Positions 17,183 through 25,769 of a stretch of 64,000 nt of DNA are shown in pieces. The notes under the pieces were generated by a model. That model saw only the letters and a list, made by a program, of their open reading frames with translations, made no database searches and was not told where the DNA came from. The DNA lies in NCBI GenBank assembly GCA_017886875.1, contig JAGHIZ010000111.1, positions 1 to 64,000 of the forward strand, in the 5' to 3' direction. Origin of the DNA: Butyricicoccus sp. GTDB taxonomy: Bacteria > Bacillota > Clostridia > Oscillospirales > Butyricicoccaceae. The position numbers were made by a program, and so were the translations under genes. The stretch's first letter is position 1; each line of letters starts with the position of its first letter.

Positions 17183-18442
17183 ATGAGCAAAGTTTTAATT
17201 ATAGGCTGTGGCGGTGTTGCATCTGTTGCAATTCATAAATGTTGCCAAAATAGTGAAGTATTTGAAGAAATCTGTATTGCTAGTAGAACTAAGAGCAAAT
17301 GTGATGCCTTAAAGGCAAAACTCGAAGGCACAACAAAAACTAAGATTACTACTGAGCAGGTAGATGCGGACCATGTTGAAGAAGTAGTTGCACTAATTAA
17401 AAAGGTGCAACCTGATTTAGTAATGAATATTGCTTTACCATATCAGGATTTAACCATTATGGACGCTTGTTTAGAGTGTGGTGTTAATTACATGGATACA
17501 GCAAACTATGAACCAGAGGACTTAAACGACCCAGAATGGAGAGCTGTATATGATAAGCGTTGTAAAGAAGAAGGCTTTTCTGCTTATTTTGATTATACTT
17601 GGCAATGGGCATATAAAGAGAAGTTTGAAAAGGCAGGTTTAACTGCTCTGTTGGGTTCAGGTTTTGACCCAGGTGTAACTCAGGCTTATTGTGCATATGC
17701 TCAAAAACATTTATTTGATACTATTGATACTATTGATATTTTAGATTGTAATGGTGGCGACCATGGTTATCCATTTGCTACTAACTTTAACCCAGAAATC
17801 AATCTGCGTGAAGTTTCTGCTCCAGGTTCTTATTGGGAAAATGGTCACTGGGTAGAAATCCCTGCAATGAGCATTAAGCGTGAATACAACTTTGATCAAG
17901 TAGGGCAGAAGGATATGTATTTACTGCATCATGAGGAAATTGAATCACTTGCAAAGAATATTCCAAATGTGAAGAGAATTCGTTTCTTTATGACTTTTGG
18001 CCAGAGTTATTTAACTCATATGAATTGTCTTGAAAATGTAGGTATGCTATCCACTGAGCCAATTGAATTTGAAGGTCATAGCATAGTTCCAATTCAATTT
18101 TTAAAGGCACTTTTACCAGACCCAGCAAGCCTTGGTCCTCGTACAGTGGGTAAAACCAATATTGGTTGTATCTTTACTGGTAAGAAAGATGGTAAAGAAA
18201 AAACTGCTTATATTTATAATGTGTGTGACCATCAAGAATGTTATAAGGAAGTAGAGTCTCAAGCAATTTCTTATACTACTGGTGTACCAGCTATGATTGG
18301 TGCTATGATGTTATTAACAGGTAAATGGAATAAAGCGGGTGTATACACTGTGGAAGAATTTGACCCAGACCCATATATGGAAGCTCTTAATAAATGGGGC
18401 TTACCATGGCAAATTGATAATAATCCTGTATTGGTAGACTAA
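17183..18442 (+). CDS. carboxynorspermidine/carboxyspermidine synthase (saccharopine dehydrogenase family)
   Basis: This 419-aa NADPH enzyme condenses aspartate semialdehyde with a diamine, giving carboxyspermidine (from putrescine) or carboxynorspermidine (from diaminopropane). The Rossmann start VLIIGCGGVASVAIHKC, the FDPGVTQAYCAYA segment and the following nspC gene identify this branch of the Lys1 family rather than saccharopine dehydrogenase of lysine metabolism. AGGAGG precedes the ATG. In an operon that also carries speD and speE it gives a second route to the same product. Confidence 0.9.
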   Translation: MSKVLIIGCGGVASVAIHKCCQNSEVFEEICIASRTKSKCDALKAKLEGTTKTKITTEQVDADHVEEVVALIKKVQPDLVMNIALPYQDLTIMDACLECGVNYMDTANYEPEDLNDPEWRAVYDKRCKEEGFSAYFDYTWQWAYKEKFEKAGLTALLGSGFDPGVTQAYCAYAQKHLFDTIDTIDILDCNGGDHGYPFATNFNPEINLREVSAPGSYWENGHWVEIPAMSIKREYNFDQVGQKDMYLLHHEEIESLAKNIPNVKRIRFFMTFGQSYLTHMNCLENVGMLSTEPIEFEGHSIVPIQFLKALLPDPASLGPRTVGKTNIGCIFTGKKDGKEKTAYIYNVCDHQECYKEVESQAISYTTGVPAMIGAMMLLTGKWNKAGVYTVEEFDPDPYMEALNKWGLPWQIDNNPVLVD

Positions 18443-18447
18443 TAACT

Positions 18448-19587
18448 ATGATGCAAAATTTTAATGATGGTGGACTACGTACACCTTACTATTTGATTGA
18501 TGAAGAAAAATTAATACACAATCTTGAGATATTAAAAGATGTATCTGAGCGAGCAGAGTGTAAAATTCTGCTCGCCCAGAAAGCATTTTCTATGTTTGCG
18601 GTATATCCGCTTATCAAAAGATACTTAGCGGGAACGACTGCAAGCGGTTTATATGAAGCTCGTTTAGGCTATGAAGAATTTGGTGGAGAAACACATGTTT
18701 TCTCACCTGCATATCGTGAAGATGAATTTGAAGAAATTCTAAAATATGCAGATGATATAGTGTTTAATTCACCATTACAAGTTAAAAAATTTGCAAGCAA
18801 AGCAAAAGAAAAAGGAAAAAATATTGGTCTTAGAATAAATCCTGAATGTTCAACACAGGGAGACCATGCCATATATGACCCATGTGCTGTAGGTTCAAGA
18901 CTTGGTACAACCCTTGCAAATTTTGATGAAGATATTTTACCTTTACTTGATGGGCTGCATTTTCATACTCTTTGCGAACAAAACTCTGATGACCTTGAAA
19001 CAACGGTTAAAGCATTTGAAGAAAAATTCGGAAAATATTTATATAATATGAAATGGCTTAATATGGGTGGAGGTCATCATATTACACGAAAAGATTATGA
19101 TATAGAGCGTTTAATTCGCATTATAAAACATATTCGTGAAACATATGATGTTGAAGTTTATCTTGAGCCAGGAGAAGCTGTTGTACTTAATGCAGGTTAT
19201 CTTATTACAACTGTACTTGAAACAGTAAAAAATGGTATGAATATTGCCATTTTAGATGCATCAGCAGCTTGCCATATGCCAGATGTTTTAGAAATGCCAT
19301 ATAGACCACCATTGATGTTTAGTGGTCAGCCAAACGAAAAAGCTTATACATATCGTTTAAGCAGTGCAACATGTTTAGCTGGTGATATTATTGGTGATTA
19401 TTCATTTGATAATGAATTAAATGAAGGCGATAGATTAGCATTTGAAGATATGGCGTTATATACAATGGTTAAAAATAATACATTTAATGGAATGTCTTTA
19501 CCATCAATAGTGTTATGCCATAAAGATGGTATTTTTGAAGTTATAAAACGATTTGGATATGATGATTTTAAAAATCGTTTGTCGTAA
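18448..19587 (+). CDS. nspC: carboxynorspermidine decarboxylase
   Basis: This 379-aa fold-III (alanine racemase-like barrel) PLP decarboxylase has an N-terminal TPYYLIDEEKL, the PLP lysine in LLAQKAFSM, HFHTLCEQN in the barrel, the Gly-rich MGGGHH phosphate loop, EPGEAVV, and the C-terminal Cys-containing block (ATCLAGDIIGDY). It removes the carboxyl from carboxyspermidine. It starts 5 bp after the preceding gene without a clear ribosome-binding site, so translation is probably coupled. It is the last gene of the operon. Confidence 0.92.
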   Translation: MMQNFNDGGLRTPYYLIDEEKLIHNLEILKDVSERAECKILLAQKAFSMFAVYPLIKRYLAGTTASGLYEARLGYEEFGGETHVFSPAYREDEFEEILKYADDIVFNSPLQVKKFASKAKEKGKNIGLRINPECSTQGDHAIYDPCAVGSRLGTTLANFDEDILPLLDGLHFHTLCEQNSDDLETTVKAFEEKFGKYLYNMKWLNMGGGHHITRKDYDIERLIRIIKHIRETYDVEVYLEPGEAVVLNAGYLITTVLETVKNGMNIAILDASAACHMPDVLEMPYRPPLMFSGQPNEKAYTYRLSSATCLAGDIIGDYSFDNELNEGDRLAFEDMALYTMVKNNTFNGMSLPSIVLCHKDGIFEVIKRFGYDDFKNRLS

Positions 19588-19620
19588 AAAGCTGATGGGC
19601 AAAAGCCCATCAGCTTTTTA
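19586..19620 (+). terminator. terminator of the polyamine operon
   Basis: A perfect 15-bp stem (AAAAAGCTGATGGGC with its complement) has a tetraloop AAAA and a T-run, and begins within the nspC stop. Confidence 0.95.
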
Positions 19621-20074
19621 CATACAATTATTATTTTGTATAATTCGTACTAAAATATAAAATAAAAAACAACAATAAATAAAAAGAAAAATGAAAAGAC
19701 CAGAATATTTTGTTATAAAAATAACAAAAAAGTTGACAAAAAAATAATTCAATAATATAGAATAGAGCTGAATAATATAAAGTCAAAATAATTCTTTAAA
19801 TTAAAATTTTGAAATAGATTAAACAGTATTATTGAAATACAATTTACTTTTTATATAAAACTTTATATTTTTAGAACGGATTTATTTTTATTTTAAAAAT
19901 TAAATAAAGGTAGAAAAGAAGTGCAGGTATTCAAAATATATTGACTTAAATAAATTTACATTAATTGGTGAATATTTATGTAAAAAACGAAAAATTTAGA
20001 TTGAAATTTTGAAAACCCTCTTTTTAACTACACAAAATCTTTATTTTGCATAGTTATATATAGACCTCTCTCCA
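19621..20074 (+). other. 454-bp AT-rich intergenic region with a possible orphan promoter
   Basis: There is no supportable ORF. At 19732-19760 TTGACA is followed after 17 bp by TATAGA, which looks like a promoter with no gene behind it on the plus strand. An imperfect hairpin (AACTA and CAAAAT pairing with ATTTTG and TAGTT) lies at about 20027-20056. A small RNA is possible. Otherwise I see nothing in it. Confidence 0.3.
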
Positions 20075-20105
20075 ATAAAAAAACACACTAAAAAATTAGT
20101 GTGTT
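20075..20105 (-). terminator. terminator of the spoIIIA-asp23 run
   Basis: AACACACTAA (20082-20091) pairs with TTAGTGTGTT (20096-20105), with a T-run on the minus strand. Confidence 0.85.
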
Positions 20106-20123
20106 AATTAAAAATAATAAATT

Positions 20124-20576
20124 TTAGTTTTCTTCAATAATAATTTCATCAGTGTTTGTTTCTTGTGGCTGAAGATTTATTTCTTTAGGATTTTCTTTGT
20201 TATCAGAAGAAACAAACGTTACACCAGCAACATGAATATTTATATTACCAATATCAAGATTTGTCATAGATTCAACAGCAGATTTTACATTTTCCTGCAC
20301 ATTTTTAGCAACATCACAGATATTGCTTCCAAAGCAAGCTAAATAACAAATATCTATATCAACTGTGTTATCACTATGAAATGTCACTTTAACACCTTTA
20401 GCTGGTGTTTTTTTACCTAAAAAACTAACAATATCATTTGTAAATGATGAATAAAGTCCGCTAACACCTTCGGTTTCCGATGTGGCAACAGCTGCTATTG
20501 ATGCAACAACATCTTCTGAGATTTTGATGCTTCCTTGGTCATGAGTTGTCATCCAATACTCTTTTTGTTCAGACAT
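20124..20576 (-). CDS. Asp23/Gls24 family envelope stress response protein
   Basis: This 150-aa protein has the Asp23 core (about 15-125: ISEDVVASIAAVATSETEGVSG, then VDIDICYLACFGSNI and VQENVKSAVESMTN) and a polar acidic tail. The family associates with the membrane or cell envelope and commonly follows spoIIIAH in Clostridia, as here. AAGGAG precedes the ATG. In many relatives nusB follows, but here a terminator closes the unit. Confidence 0.9.
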   Translation of the reverse strand: MSEQKEYWMTTHDQGSIKISEDVVASIAAVATSETEGVSGLYSSFTNDIVSFLGKKTPAKGVKVTFHSDNTVDIDICYLACFGSNICDVAKNVQENVKSAVESMTNLDIGNINIHVAGVTFVSSDNKENPKEINLQPQETNTDEIIIEEN

Positions 20577-20653
20577 ATTAAAAACTCCTTTGCAGCAAAT
20601 ATAAATAATATTGTGATTATTATATCATAAACATATTATTAAATCTATAATTA

Positions 20654-21211
20654 TTAACCTGCTTCAACAATTTTTATTTGGTCTGGACGGAATGAAGTTT
20701 CTGCTACTACAATATCACTAATTTTAGATGCATCAGTTTCTGTAAATCCTGCTTCTGGTGTTGAAACAATTACATTTACACTGTCAGCGCCAATAAATAC
20801 AACTGCATCTTGATAACCTTTTGCTTTTATAAGACTTTCAATAGTTGCTTCTGTAACAGATGCATCAGCCATTTCTGAAATTTGTGCATTTGCGAGTTCT
20901 TTTGCTTCTACATCACTGGTATCACTTGCTATGGTGTCTTTTAATATGCTGATTGCTTCATCTCTTGATTGTTCTCTTGATAATCTTGATTCAGAAAAAT
21001 AATCAGATGTGGTTACTGTATTGGCTGTTTGTTCAGTGTTTTCTTTCGCTCCTTCATCACTTCCCTGTTCTGTTTGGCTTGAGGTAGATGTTTGAGAAGC
21101 ACTCAATAAATCATCTGGTGTTTGTACATAACTCCAGTTTAAATATACAGCTACACAAAGCATAACTGCAATAATTCCATAAACAGCACCTTTTTTTCTT
21201 GATTTACTCAT
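20654..21211 (-). CDS. spoIIIAH: stage III sporulation protein AH
   Basis: This 185-aa mother-cell protein forms, with forespore SpoIIQ, the channel across the engulfing membranes. One transmembrane helix (about 10-27) is followed by an acidic Ser/Thr/Gln linker and the YscJ/FliF-like domain (about 75-185). The frame opens 63 bases earlier, but the ATG at 21211 has a perfect AGGAGG and fits the family, which begins with basic residues before the helix. Confidence 0.92.
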   Translation of the reverse strand: MSKSRKKGAVYGIIAVMLCVAVYLNWSYVQTPDDLLSASQTSTSSQTEQGSDEGAKENTEQTANTVTTSDYFSESRLSREQSRDEAISILKDTIASDTSDVEAKELANAQISEMADASVTEATIESLIKAKGYQDAVVFIGADSVNVIVSTPEAGFTETDASKISDIVVAETSFRPDQIKIVEAG

Positions 21212-21212
21212 G

Positions 21213-21764
21213 TCATTTGTCCTCCTGTGTTGTGTCCATTTGCAAAACTGAGATTTTATCCATGCTGAGTCCACAAGCAGCGGAAACAGCTTCGGTTATT
21301 GAGTATTTAACAGATATATCTGCTGCACCTTCACAAAGCACAACAGCACCACGAAATGTAGGCGAAATACTTTTAACTTTTACAGGTTCTTCTCCATAAC
21401 TACTATCAGATAATACAGAGAGGTCTTTTTCATATATATTATTGCTTTCGCCTGATGTACTTTCACGAATATTTGAAGCATAAACGGTTTCTTCTGTACC
21501 TTCTATGCTTAATAAAAGATTTACTTGTCCTGCACCGTTTATTGATGATAGTTGTTTTTCAAGTGCTTCTTCAAAAGCGGATAAATCAAAAGTAGTTGTT
21601 GTATTTTCATTATTAGATTGATTGTTGTTTTTATTAGGTGCATCTCGTGGAGAACCTAAACAAAGCATTATAATTCCTACTAAAAAAATAAGTAAAACAT
21701 ATTTATATTTCTGTGCCATAGGATTTAGTTTGGCTGTAATCTCTGAAAAATTAAGTTTCCACAT
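21213..21764 (-). CDS. spoIIIAG: stage III sporulation protein AG
   Basis: This 183-aa protein has one N-terminal transmembrane helix (about 22-40), a Asn/Thr-rich linker, and a conserved domain with LEKQLSSINGAGQVNLLLSI and RGAVVLCEGAAD. SpoIIIAG forms a large ring in the feeding-tube complex. AGGAG precedes the ATG, and it overlaps spoIIIAF by 14 bases. Confidence 0.92.
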   Translation of the reverse strand: MWKLNFSEITAKLNPMAQKYKYVLLIFLVGIIMLCLGSPRDAPNKNNNQSNNENTTTTFDLSAFEEALEKQLSSINGAGQVNLLLSIEGTEETVYASNIRESTSGESNNIYEKDLSVLSDSSYGEEPVKVKSISPTFRGAVVLCEGAADISVKYSITEAVSAACGLSMDKISVLQMDTTQEDK

Positions 21765-22230
21765 GTTTTATGTTCTCCTTTGCTATTTGATAATTAGATT
21801 TGATAAATTCTGATATTTTAGAATAATCATTTATATCAGAATAAACATAAATACTATCTATATTTATATTATTATCTTCATCTAAAGATAATTCCGCTTT
21901 AATATCGCATGTATAGCCTTGATTTTTCAGGTTTTCGGCAATATTATCGCATAAATTTTGATTTGAAATTTCAAGCATTATTTCATTGCTTTGTTTTTTT
22001 GCATCTTCTATTTCAGTTTGTATTTTACTGTCATTTTTCATAAAAATGCTTTCTATAGATGGAAATTTAATTTGTGTTATAGGTGTAAATAATGCATTAG
22101 CAATAAATAAGCCGACAGTAAATTTAGCTATTTCTTTCATTACACCATCAGGTACAAGAGATAAAACAATACAGCCAAATAATGAAGATATTGTAACACT
22201 AATAATTATTGCTTTTAAAATTCCATTCAT
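21751..22230 (-). CDS. spoIIIAF: stage III sporulation protein AF
   Basis: This 159-aa protein has two N-terminal membrane helices (about 6-26 and 34-53) and a soluble C-terminal half with an alternating beta pattern. It is assigned mainly by order in the spoIIIA operon and by topology, since the sequence of this family is weakly conserved. It overlaps both neighbours by a few bases. Confidence 0.85.
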   Translation of the reverse strand: MNGILKAIIISVTISSLFGCIVLSLVPDGVMKEIAKFTVGLFIANALFTPITQIKFPSIESIFMKNDSKIQTEIEDAKKQSNEIMLEISNQNLCDNIAENLKNQGYTCDIKAELSLDEDNNINIDSIYVYSDINDYSKISEFIKSNYQIAKENIKHVET

Positions 22231-23309
22231 AGCGGGTTCACCATTAAAATTGAAAATACCAATTCAAAAAATAATATTGCACTACATGTTCCAAGCATAC
22301 CAAGCATAAGTCCTAAGCTATCCCCTATTCCTGTCATAAGTTTTCTTATTGGTGGACTGCATATAGGGGAAAATGCAGCTGTTCCTGCTTTAAAAATAAG
22401 GTAATTTATACCTACTTGTAAAAAAGGTATAATACATATTGCAACAACACCAAGTAAACCTATTATGCCAAGAGAATTTTTAATAGTTACCATGCCTGCA
22501 AGCATTGATTCGGTTGCATCAGATATTATTCCGCCAACTACTGGAACTGAACCAGAAACAGCAAATTTAGCGGTTTTAAGTGCAACAGCGTCAACACTTC
22601 CACTTATAGCACCAGATATAGATAAATATGCTATAAAGATTGTAAGTATAAGCTTAAGACTACCTGTGGTTATCCACTTTATAAATTGCCCTAAATTATC
22701 CAGTAAATCATGTGATAGTGCAGCATTTACTGTTATTATTGCAATATATGCACAAATTACAGGCACTAGAACAGAGCTGATAAAATCTATAATAAGACTA
22801 AGTGCAAGCATAGTTATTGATTGTGTTGCACTAGCGGTAATAGGTGCACCAGATAGTGTTATAGCTCCCGCCATAACAGGCAACATTGTATTAGAAAATA
22901 TAGATATTTGTTCTAAAGTTTGAGTACAAAGAAATAATATTCCTTGCAAATCTGAAAATAAGACACTTGTCATAGCAAGTGCAGTTGCTATTGTTACAAC
23001 TGGTAAATCTGAATTTTTTTGAAAACCTGCACAGATACCACCGAGCATAATAACAATAAGCATTTTAGATAGGCTTCTTATAGAACTTGTTATAAAACTT
23101 TTTGTATTTATACCATTTAAAAGTTCTTGTAAACAAGTTTCTATATCATCTGTTTGACTGATAATATGTGCTGAATTATTGGGAAGTGAATCAAGAATTT
23201 CAGATTTAGAATCTGTTAAAATATTTGAATAATCAAAAGCAAAAGAAAATTGAAAAAAAATGCATATTAAAATTATTGATGATATAATTGATGAAATTAT
23301 TTTTTTCAT
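22227..23309 (-). CDS. spoIIIAE: stage III sporulation protein AE
   Basis: This 360-aa polytopic membrane protein has a signal-like N-terminus and about eight hydrophobic segments. Family-like patches include MLPVMAGAITLSGAP, GSVPVVGGIISDATE and the C-terminal MLGTCSAILFFELV. It is part of the membrane platform of the SpoIIIA-SpoIIQ channel. ATGA overlaps exist with both neighbours. Confidence 0.93.
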   Translation of the reverse strand: MKKIISSIISSIILICIFFQFSFAFDYSNILTDSKSEILDSLPNNSAHIISQTDDIETCLQELLNGINTKSFITSSIRSLSKMLIVIMLGGICAGFQKNSDLPVVTIATALAMTSVLFSDLQGILFLCTQTLEQISIFSNTMLPVMAGAITLSGAPITASATQSITMLALSLIIDFISSVLVPVICAYIAIITVNAALSHDLLDNLGQFIKWITTGSLKLILTIFIAYLSISGAISGSVDAVALKTAKFAVSGSVPVVGGIISDATESMLAGMVTIKNSLGIIGLLGVVAICIIPFLQVGINYLIFKAGTAAFSPICSPPIRKLMTGIGDSLGLMLGMLGTCSAILFFELVFSILMVNPL

Positions 23310-23701
23310 AATTCTAGACCTAATATATCACTTACAAGCGATATTAAATGTTCAATAAGTGGGAAACAAAGAATTATACATGCAACTGAACCTATAAATT
23401 CTAATTTAGTTGAAAGTGCTTGCTGACCAGCATCTTTACAAATTGCACAGCTTATACGAATTACAAGAGATATTCCAACTATTTTTATAACAGGCATATA
23501 GATTTCTGATGATATGTTTACACTGTTAATTAGTGTATTTATGGAATGTATAAGCTCATATACAGGCTGTAAAGCCATTAAAAGTATGTATATACCAGCT
23601 ACAGCAGAAATAGCAAAAGCAAAAACAGGTTGATAAGGTTTTAGAGTAATGCACAGAATGCAAGCTACTATAGCAATGCCTACTAAAGATATAATATTCA
23701 T
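23306..23701 (-). CDS. spoIIIAD: stage III sporulation protein AD
   Basis: This 131-aa membrane protein has four hydrophobic segments and the conserved IYMPVIKIVGISLVIRIS and CKDAGQQALSTKLEF blocks. Position between AC and AE and length are as expected. It overlaps spoIIIAE by four bases. Confidence 0.93.
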   Translation of the reverse strand: MNIISLVGIAIVACILCITLKPYQPVFAFAISAVAGIYILLMALQPVYELIHSINTLINSVNISSEIYMPVIKIVGISLVIRISCAICKDAGQQALSTKLEFIGSVACIILCFPLIEHLISLVSDILGLEL

Positions 23702-23704
23702 AAT

Positions 23705-23899
23705 TTAAAACCCAAAAACAGATTTCATCATCTGAAATAAATTTGCTATTTCTTGAACCAAAATCATCATTACAACTACAAGACCTGCAAGAGTTGTCAT
23801 AAGAGCTTGCTCTTCCCTACCTGAACGAACTAAAAGCTGATTAAAAACTGCTACTAAAATTCCTACTGCTGCTATTTTAAAAATCAAATCTATTTGCAT
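23705..23899 (-). CDS. spoIIIAC: stage III sporulation protein AC
   Basis: This 64-aa protein has two transmembrane helices joined by a short basic/acidic loop (RSGREEQA), the standard SpoIIIAC length and layout. It is a small component of the channel platform. It is followed 3 bp later by spoIIIAD. Confidence 0.93.
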   Translation of the reverse strand: MQIDLIFKIAAVGILVAVFNQLLVRSGREEQALMTTLAGLVVVMMILVQEIANLFQMMKSVFGF

Positions 23900-23911
23900 A
23901 TTAAAACCTCT

Positions 23912-24430
23912 TTAAACAATCATTAAAACGGTTATTATTCCAGCGGCAATGCCACACATTCTATATACATTTCCTTTGTTTTGAAGTGCTTGTACTGCTG
24001 AAGTTTGTATTGATACAAGCCTAGAACGAGTATGAAGCAAACCAGAAATTTGCATTTCTGCTTGGTATCTTCCTAAATATGAAGCGGTATTTCTAAGAGT
24101 TTCAATTTCTTCATATTCCATGCCAAGGGAAAAAGCTAAATCTCTGATTGTTGTATGCCAATGATAACTAAATGATAATTCATGTTGCATATTTATTCGT
24201 TGCAACATTTCGATAAAAATAGGTTTTAATGATGAATTATCTTGTTTTGAAAGCATATTTAATATATCTGGAATTGGTGTATGATTTTGCTCTATTTCAG
24301 CGGTTATAAAATCAATAGCACAAATCCATTCCCCTAAAATTTTAGTGCGTTTTGAAAGCTTTTGTTTTCCTGCAATACCAAGAGCTGTGCTTGAAAAAAT
24401 AACAAGTATTGCACCTAAAATCTGTAACAT
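23912..24430 (-). CDS. spoIIIAB: stage III sporulation protein AB
   Basis: This 172-aa protein has an N-terminal hydrophobic helix, a helical cytoplasmic domain (WICAIDFITAEIEQNHTPI, LRDLAFSLG, AEMQISGLLHTRSRL) and a C-terminal membrane helix. It resembles type II secretion GspF-like proteins and works with the SpoIIIAA ATPase. It begins 2 bp after spoIIIAA. Confidence 0.92.
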   Translation of the reverse strand: MLQILGAILVIFSSTALGIAGKQKLSKRTKILGEWICAIDFITAEIEQNHTPIPDILNMLSKQDNSSLKPIFIEMLQRINMQHELSFSYHWHTTIRDLAFSLGMEYEEIETLRNTASYLGRYQAEMQISGLLHTRSRLVSIQTSAVQALQNKGNVYRMCGIAAGIITVLMIV

Positions 24431-24432
24431 TT

Positions 24433-25323
24433 TTATATTCCTCCTTGTAAAATATTTATTTTTCTTGTGTTTTCATGTTTTTCAAGGCTTATAATAATAT
24501 CAAAAATGTTAAGTTTCATCATTTCGCTATATAGCGGGCGGTTTTTTAAATCATCAATATTTATAGCATGTGCAGATGCAAAAATACCAACTCCACAATT
24601 ACCAGCATAATCTATTGCTTTTAAATCATTAGGTGAAGTTATTTCATCAAGTGCTATAATCTTTGGTGACATAGTCTTTAAAAGCAGAAGAACAGCTTCA
24701 GCCTTTGGAGCTTCAATAACATCAGTATGTATTCCAATATCAAATTGGGCTACTCCATTATTAAGTGCTGCAAGCTCTCCCCTTTCATCAGCTATTGAAA
24801 TGCGAATACCTTTGTTTGAAACTTGTCTTATAAGGTCTCGAAGTAGTGTTGTTTTACCATGTGCAGGAGGAGATAAAATTAAAACATTTTTAGGTCGTCC
24901 ATTTTTAAAAAATATATGTGGCATTAAACTGTCAGCACAGCCTATATATTCTTGAGCAATTCTTAAATTAAGTGAAGAAATTGTTCTTATTCCAGAGATT
25001 TTACCATTATTTATAACTGCTGTTCCACAAATACCAAGCCTATGCCCACCATCTAACGGTAAAAATCCCTGTGCAATATATTCAGAATAGCTATGTACCG
25101 AATATCTAGCAGCACGACTTAAAATTTCTTGTAAATTGTTTTGGGTTACAATATATTCACCTAATTTATGCTCAGTATCATTCCATACTGCATATATGGG
25201 CTTGCCTGCTCTAAGTCTTATTTCTTCACAAATTTCACATTCTTTAATATGTATTAAAATGTTTTTTATCTGGGGAGTTAAACAATCACAAGCTTGTATA
25301 AAACGTTTTGTTCTTTCCTTCAT
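24433..25323 (-). CDS. spoIIIAA: stage III sporulation protein AA, AAA+ ATPase
   Basis: This ATPase (296 aa from 25323) powers the SpoIIIA-SpoIIQ secretion/feeding system. Visible features are an N-terminal domain with LSRAARYSVHSYSEYIAQGFLP, the Walker A loop LSPPAHGKTTLLRDL, ADERGEL, and the Walker B region IIALDEITS. In-frame starts are GTG 25332, ATG 25329 and ATG 25323; CAGGTGAT spacing favours 25323. It is the first gene of the operon, and the T-box promoter diverges from it. Confidence 0.93.
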   Translation of the reverse strand: MKERTKRFIQACDCLTPQIKNILIHIKECEICEEIRLRAGKPIYAVWNDTEHKLGEYIVTQNNLQEILSRAARYSVHSYSEYIAQGFLPLDGGHRLGICGTAVINNGKISGIRTISSLNLRIAQEYIGCADSLMPHIFFKNGRPKNVLILSPPAHGKTTLLRDLIRQVSNKGIRISIADERGELAALNNGVAQFDIGIHTDVIEAPKAEAVLLLLKTMSPKIIALDEITSPNDLKAIDYAGNCGVGIFASAHAINIDDLKNRPLYSEMMKLNIFDIIISLEKHENTRKINILQGGI

Positions 25324-25388
25324 ATTCATCACCTGTTTTATACATACTCATATGAATGTGTAAATATGAAAGAAATTTTGAAATTTGC

Positions 25389-25417
25389 TTGACAAAAAGA
25401 GATAATGTTCGTATAAT
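25389..25417 (+). promoter_or_regulatory. sigma-A promoter of the aromatic operon
   Basis: TTGACA (25389-25394) and TATAAT (25412-25417) are separated by exactly 17 bp. Confidence 0.85.
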
Positions 25418-25435
25418 AAAAACAAATATTGTAAA

Positions 25436-25708
25436 TGCGATGAAAGAGAAAGTAGCAATATCTGTTGTATCTTTCAGGGAGTGCTTGTCCTGACTGTAAA
25501 CAAGTGCAGATACTGATTTTGTGAAGTTCCCTCTTGAGCAGTAAAGCTGAAACTATTTGCTTGTGGTAGGCTTTGACGGTTCTCCCCCGTTATAGGGATA
25601 CGATATGTTTGTATCGGATTTAAAGTGCAGTTTTATACTGAATTTGGGTGGTACCGCGGAAGTTTTGCTCTTTCGTCCCTTGTTTTAAGGCGACGAGGGG
25701 CTTTTTTT
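25436..25708 (+). promoter_or_regulatory. T-box leader controlling aroF and the shikimate operon
   Basis: The T-box sequence GGGTGGTACCGCGG lies at 25646-25659, preceded by a long Stem I (apical hairpin CTTGT/ACAAG near 25488-25510) and followed by a terminator at 25667-25708 (stem with GC, TCGTC and CTT pairing, then seven Ts). Uncharged tRNA binding would favour the antiterminator. The downstream genes point to tRNA-Phe, -Tyr or -Trp. I could not fix the specifier codon by eye. Confidence 0.92.
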
Positions 25709-25769
25709 GTACCATCTTGCTTTAATATGCTAAAATTTATATTTTTATCATAAAAAGGAGATTTAAACT

